Below, piece by piece: positions 59,376-64,000 of a stretch of DNA of 64,000 nt. This DNA comes from Morella rubra (taxonomy: Eukaryota; Streptophyta; Magnoliopsida; Fagales; Myricaceae). Both the position numbers and the translations under genes were made by a program. The notes beneath the pieces are model-generated. The model ran no database searches, was not told the origin of the DNA, and saw only the letters and a list, made by a program, of their open reading frames with translations. Within the stretch, counting starts at the first letter, position 1. Each line of letters begins with the position of its first letter. The stretch covers positions 14,194,667-14,258,666 of the forward strand of contig CM025854.1 in the NCBI GenBank assembly GCA_003952965.2, read 5' to 3'.

Positions 59376-60565
59376 GACTAAATTACTCCACCAGTTTTTG
59401 GGGTTTGACGTATTTTCAAATTGGTCATTAAGGTAATTTTTGTCCTGTAGGTATTTCTGTGGTTTCTAACGTTTTCTAGATTGGTCCTGCCGTCAGATAG
59501 ACCAACGGAATTTACATACGTGGCTGACAGCAACCACGTCATATCCAATAACTACCTGACAAGTGTTAAAATATGCCACATCTAAAAACAAAAAATTATA
59601 AAATTTAAAATATACAGCGTGTAAAACAAAAACCCAAAAGCGTCATTTTACCTTACGATGCCCGTGCGAAAATTAACCTCCCTCTTACGTCATTCCCTCG
59701 TCAGTTTATCAATTGAAACCAAAAATCCCCAATGTGCTAGCTAGGTTGCGCCTGAGAAAGAACCTGACCACCGATCGAAGTTTTGTGAAGCCAGTGAATA
59801 AAGAAGGAGGAGTGGAAGAAGATTACCCTTCTGTGATTAACTAGGGTGGCGTGGACTATTGGGTTTGTGTGGCGAGCTCTTTCTCAGCCTTTCTCTCTTC
59901 AAAAAGTTGTTTATCTCTATTTCTCTATTTAAAAGCTCTCTCTCTCTCTCTTCTGTGTTTGTGTGGGCGACGATGTGCTGCTTTTACTTGGGCTTCTCAG
60001 AAGGAGAGAGGTTGAGAAGCAAACAAAAACTTCAACAGACAAAAGCGCTTCTTCTTTGGATAATGCAGAATTTTCCTTTTTTCTTTTTTAGGCAGATTTT
60101 TCTTTTTCATTTTCGAAGCAAAATATCATATAGGACTTAGGGTTCTTAATGCAGCGAATCAATTCGAAGAGATTTGGGGAAGAGGACTTAGGGTTCTTAG
60201 AGGTTCAGAGGGCTTTCGAATTAATTTGGGGATTTCTCCCTTTGAGCTATTTTGGTTGTTTTGGACGTTGGAAGAGTTGAACCAACTGACAACTGACATG
60301 GTTTATTTAATCCAACGTGGAATGACATGTTGGATGCGGGACCCATGATTTTGTAACGTTTCTATTGATGTGGCATATTTTAACATTTAGGTAGTTATTG
60401 GATATGACATGGTTACCGTCAATATATAAATTCCGTTGGTCTATCTGACGACATGACTAATTTGGAAAACATTAGAAACTACATGGATATCTGCAGGACA
60501 AAAATTACCTTAAAGATCAATTTAAAAATACGTCAAACTTTAGGGACTGGTAAAGTAATTTAGCC
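59376..60565. mobile_element. Fourth MULE, 1.2 kb, non-autonomous
   Basis: The left end GACTAAATTAC is inverse to the right end GTAATTTAGCC. The inverted arms run about 215 bp each (59376-59590 and 60345-60565), with shared blocks such as AGATAGACCAACGGAATTTA, ATATCCAATAACTACCT and GTTAAAATATGCCACATC, at roughly 80-85 percent. A 9-bp target duplication with one mismatch is seen: TTATTACGA at 59367-59375 and TTATTATGA at 60566-60574. The interior has a 93-residue plus-strand frame (59859-60140) and CT-rich sequence but no recognised domain. Confidence 0.88.
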
Positions 60566-60574
60566 TTATTATGA

Positions 60575-61273
60575 AATGAATTCTACCCTTGCCTGTGGCA
60601 CTTTCACTCAATACCTGCTAAAACATTAATTAAAAGTTTATAAATCAAATCCGAATTGTAAATACTCTCTTGTTTTGCGTTTGTTTGTGGAGATTAGATT
60701 TTTTTAAAGAAATAATTTAAATAATATTTTTTTTTTATTTATTGGTGACGGTCCCAGCGAGTAGGACACCTTACTCCTCCAACCCTTTTTTTAGAAAGAA
60801 AGAAAAAAAAAAAAAAAACAAGTGAGTTATTTTAAAATATGTGTCTGTCGAAGATCGATGCAATGCTGGCAATGAGTTGCTTGCGGCGAAGAGTCAGATT
60901 GACTAAACTTTTTTAAATGATTCCCATCCGATCCATATTATACCTCCTATTCGTTGTAGTCAGTTCTGTGGTTGGATTTTGTGCTTTGTTTCTGAGTGTC
61001 GCCTTGTCTTTTATGGGCGTGATTTTGTGTAGGAATCTATTTCTACCGGAAGTACTAGCAGCACATATCTGTTTAAATACTTATGTATTTAAATATGTTT
61101 TTTTTACAAGGACAATATAAAATTGTTTCAATGTTTAACGAGCGATATAGGTGTAATACGATCAAAAAAAAAACCACCTAAAATCACACGTTCTGAAACG
61201 AAGTACCATGGGAACTTTCTTCTTAAAAAATGCAATTGTTTTCAGGTGCCTTTGACTTTGCCCTTGCCCAGTG
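60575..61273. other. Spacer, no gene recognised
   Basis: AT-rich, with A and T homopolymers. A 67-residue hydrophobic frame at 60917-61120 has no family similarity. Confidence 0.5.
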
Positions 61274-62520
61274 TGTTGGGAAAATGGCATGAAAATCAAA
61301 GAAAAGAACACTAAGAATTTATGTGGTTCGGCCCTAATCCAGCCTATGTCTACTCTAGAGCAATTTTATTAAGAACACTTAAGAAAATCACTCTACAATT
61401 GCCACACTACGCTCTTTCTCTTTTTTTTTTCTCTCTCATATGCATTTACTCCTACAACATAAACCACTATTAAAGAAAAGATACAAAGAGAAATACTAAG
61501 AGAAAACCCTAAACTTGGAGTGGGGAGCAAATAAACTTATACTTAAAGTCTACTTCTATTCCAAGTCTATCTTATGGTGTGGATCCCAACAAATCTCCCA
61601 CTCATACCCATAAAGGGAAGAATCTGTTCTTGACATCTTTCGGTTGAGTGCATCCTAAGCTCCCATCAGTAGAACCTTCCTGCAACTTTGGTGTCTGTTG
61701 CTCCCCTTGCTCACCACCTTTGCATCCTCTTCTACTAGCACTCCAACCTCGTCCTTGTCACCAGACGACCAACCACACTCCCATCTGAGTGTCCTGCACC
61801 CAACCTAGGGTGCCCGCATCCCTTGCTTGTATCGTCAGACCAATGTAGAACTGTATCTCCCCCCTGCTCTTGCACCTCCACCGGCTAGTACTAAGCACCT
61901 CGCGTGCTACACGAAGTCGGAGTCATCAATCAGCACTAAGGCTTCTGATGATTTCTCTTTCTCTTACTTTGTACTTTGGACAATTCTCGCTTGATATGCT
62001 CCTCTTGGTCACAATAGAAGCAGGTAATTTTGCAACCATTTCCTTTTAATTTATCCCAGCCTCCATATTCCTGCTGCTTTCTCTGCATCTTTCTGTGATG
62101 AGAGCTTGTGATCCACTGTGGTCATAAGTCTCCATCTCCTTCCTTCGTGCCTCTTCACTGAATAGAGCATCCTTGACCAACTCCCTGGTCAATTTTCCAT
62201 TCGGTGCTGAATTTCCGAGAGAAACAACAAGAGTCTCCCAACTATCTGGCAAGGAACTCAGAAGCAGTAAAGCTTGAACCTTATTGTCGAAAGTCATTTT
62301 GACGCGAATCTCATTGTCGAAAGTCATTTTGACGCGATTCAATTGATTGATTAGGTTTTGGAACTCACTGGAATGTTCCGCCACCGACTTCTCGTTTCGC
62401 AGCTTCATATTTACAAGCCTCCTCATTAGTAACGCTTTATTCCGCGAAGTTTTGACTGATATTGTCTCCAACTTCTCTTATAGTTCAAAAGCGCTCATCT
62501 CTTTGTCTACGTGATGGAAT
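61274..62520 (-). mobile_element. Broken Ty1/copia fossil: one LTR plus gag region
   Basis: On the minus strand, a gag region (about 62000-62520) has the UBN2-type block MKLRNEKSVAEHSSEFQNLI and LLLLSSLPDSWETLV, and then a CxxC-type zinc-knuckle segment near 61980-62020. The LTR is 61274-61591 (318 bp, TGTTGGG...CCCAACA). It is preceded on the minus strand by a purine-rich tract (GTGGGAGATT), as expected for the 3' LTR. The protease, integrase and reverse transcriptase parts and the other LTR are not seen in place. It is clearly broken; its age cannot be measured from one LTR. Confidence 0.8.
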
Positions 62521-62646
62521 ACCTCTGGCCCGATCCACTAACTCGGCTAGGATTCCATGGAGTTGAAGGCAACAATGACTCGACGACATTCATTGACGAT
62601 AACTCATTTTATTTCGAAACATTCTCTAGGAGCCTCGTTCTACTAA

Positions 62647-62825
62647 GGTGTCGTTTGTTTCCCAATATTTTGGGCATGGAAATTTCCAGTAAAACAAACA
62701 CACTCCAAAATTTTTAACTTTTACACATACATATTTTACCTTTCACAAATCCAATAAATTTCAATAAAGTAAAGATTTCTAAAATTTTGAGAATATTCTC
62801 CGAAATTGTGGCAAATAAACGCCCC
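62647..62825. mobile_element. MITE, same family as 49624-49854
   Basis: The left end GGTGTCGTTTGTTTCCCAAT is inverse to the right end (CAAATAAACGCCCC). The flanks are CTAA on the left and TTAAAT on the right. The interior is AT-rich and non-coding. Confidence 0.65.
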
Positions 62826-62979
62826 TTAAATGCGACAAAGAAAGAGGCGGGAGGTCTGGACCAATTTTACTTCTGATTCAGAGTGCAGGAAAATGGGAAA
62901 GAAAGATCAGTCAAGATATTCGATATCAGTTTGTCGTTCGAACACTTTTCAAGGATTGCTTGCTCATTTTACGTCTTCA

Positions 62980-63381
62980 TTTTTTGCTTTTGAATGTTAT
63001 GCGAGGCACGGTAAAGGTTCTTCTCTTCGGTATTAATGGGTGAAGTTGAAGTGATGCCAATAAGAAATGCAAGATTAGAAGCGAGTGCAGCTGCGGAATA
63101 TGATGAAGAGAAATCTGTAACTCTTTGAATAACATCCTTAGCCAATACAACTCAGCTGTAGCAGACATTGACCAATAAAAACTCCATAACTGCTCCAGCC
63201 CAGTTAGAGTCACAGGTGGCATTTAACTTTAAATTGCCTTTTGTATAACAAAGCCCGGATATAACCCATTGTTCCTTTGAGATACTTAAGCACTTGTTTT
63301 GGCTCAAATTGAATATTTTATAGCTAGAGAATTTCTATGATCGAGAGGATTTCTACATAGCACCTTCCCCTTTTTGGTTAG

Positions 63382-63412
<31 letters not shown>

Positions 63413-63590
63413 ACTCGTTTTGCAGTGGTAAAGTGAGCTGTTGTGGGATTACGTGGAAATTGACAGAGCTGGTTGACAGTGAAGGAAATTTCTGGACTAA
63501 AAGTAAGTGTACAGTACTCCAATGCTCCCACGATGTGCCGATAAACAATTAACAATAGCGTCAGTCCGTAGAAATTCAATACCAATTTCG
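62980..63590 (-). mobile_element. Broken Ty1/copia fossil: RT end and RNase H
   Basis: Minus-strand peptides YRHIVGALEYCTLTFSPEIS, VNQLCQFPRNPTTAHFTTAK and ATAELYWLRMLFKELQISL are the C-terminal reverse transcriptase and RNase H regions of a copia polyprotein. A long A/T run interrupts the region. It lies upstream of the gag fossil on the same strand, which is the wrong order for one element, so the two are separate or rearranged. Old, with several breaks. Confidence 0.75.
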
Positions 63591-64000
63591 AATTTAAATC
63601 AACTCACAACAATAGCTCACATATTTGATGAACAAAGTTTAACTTCAAATCAAAATTACTTCATAAATAGTAAACAAAGAAAAACTTCAAGATTTGATTT
63701 TTGCAATCAATTAAAGAAGTTAATTGAGAACATATTTATCTATCAACATTCAAATGCTTCAAATCAGATCATTACAAAAAAAAAAACACACACACACACA
63801 CACAAAGGATACAGAGATAATCAATTAATCATACATATAACTAAAACCACTTTCGTTTTTGAGCCGACTCTCTTCGGAGAGTTTTTCCTGAACTTTTGTT
63901 CTCTCCTCTTCTCCCTTTTACTTGCAATTGGATCCTCAGGAACAAGATCTTAATTTGCTTATTCGAGAGACTCAAGCTCTCTCCTGGGAAGATGTCAGCC
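63591..64000. other. Right edge of the window
   Basis: AT-rich, with an (AC)n microsatellite at about 63788-63806. A 148-residue plus-strand frame overlaps the copia fossil and has no family similarity. The last 150 bases are less AT-rich and could be the start of another unit beyond the edge. Confidence 0.45.

Noticed and set aside
1-64000. tRNA genes, rRNA, CRISPR arrays, bacterial operons
   Set aside because: No complete tRNA cloverleaf or rRNA block was found by eye. The genome is plant nuclear DNA, so CRISPR and operon features do not apply.

Overview
This is nuclear DNA of a flowering plant, very probably a eudicot. The genes have many introns and encode plant-specific proteins, they match Arabidopsis families almost residue for residue, and they sit in long AT-rich stretches full of transposon debris. 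There is nothing prokaryotic. Gene models were built by eye from splice sites, reading phase and family conservation. In the four long multi-exon models (ATXR2, PEX22, the U-type cyclin and the EXS gene) the phases of all joined exons close.

Region 1 (1-17250) holds three minus-strand genes: ATXR2 (a SET-domain histone methyltransferase whose 3' end leaves the window at the left), PEX22 (peroxisomal anchor of the ubiquitin-conjugating enzyme PEX4) and a U/P-type cyclin of the CYCU1;1 (CYCP2;1) type. Their Arabidopsis counterparts are close together on chromosome 3 (At3g21820, At3g21865, At3g21870), so this is an old conserved block. Region 2 (18152-26421) is one 13-exon minus-strand gene for an SPX-less EXS-domain membrane protein. 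Its largest intron starts with a GC donor and contains a 1.84-kb Pack-MULE carrying pieces of a C2H2 zinc-finger gene and a lectin receptor kinase gene.

Region 3 (26851-40370) is accessory DNA. It has a second long-TIR element abutting the EXS promoter, a 3.8-kb MULE carrying a GRF zinc-finger gene, and a 2.5-kb stretch of unusual texture. Region 4 (40371-42153) is a two-exon EPFL6/CHALLAH-like secreted peptide gene with a LINE tail in its intron. Region 5 (42154-51545) holds LINE tails, a four-copy tandem repeat of about 116 bp, a SINE and MITEs. Region 6 (51546-54346) has a single-exon DUF641 (GIL1-like) gene converging on a small gene whose product resembles the OVATE family.

Region 7 (54347-64000) has a 1000-N assembly gap, a fold-back repeat, a fourth MULE, and broken Ty1/copia fossils (one LTR with gag, and a separate RT/RNase H piece). 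The host genes do not form a pathway. The strongest unifying theme is repeated insertion of long-TIR Mutator-like elements: three have 9-bp target duplications that can be read directly, and two carry host-type protein domains.
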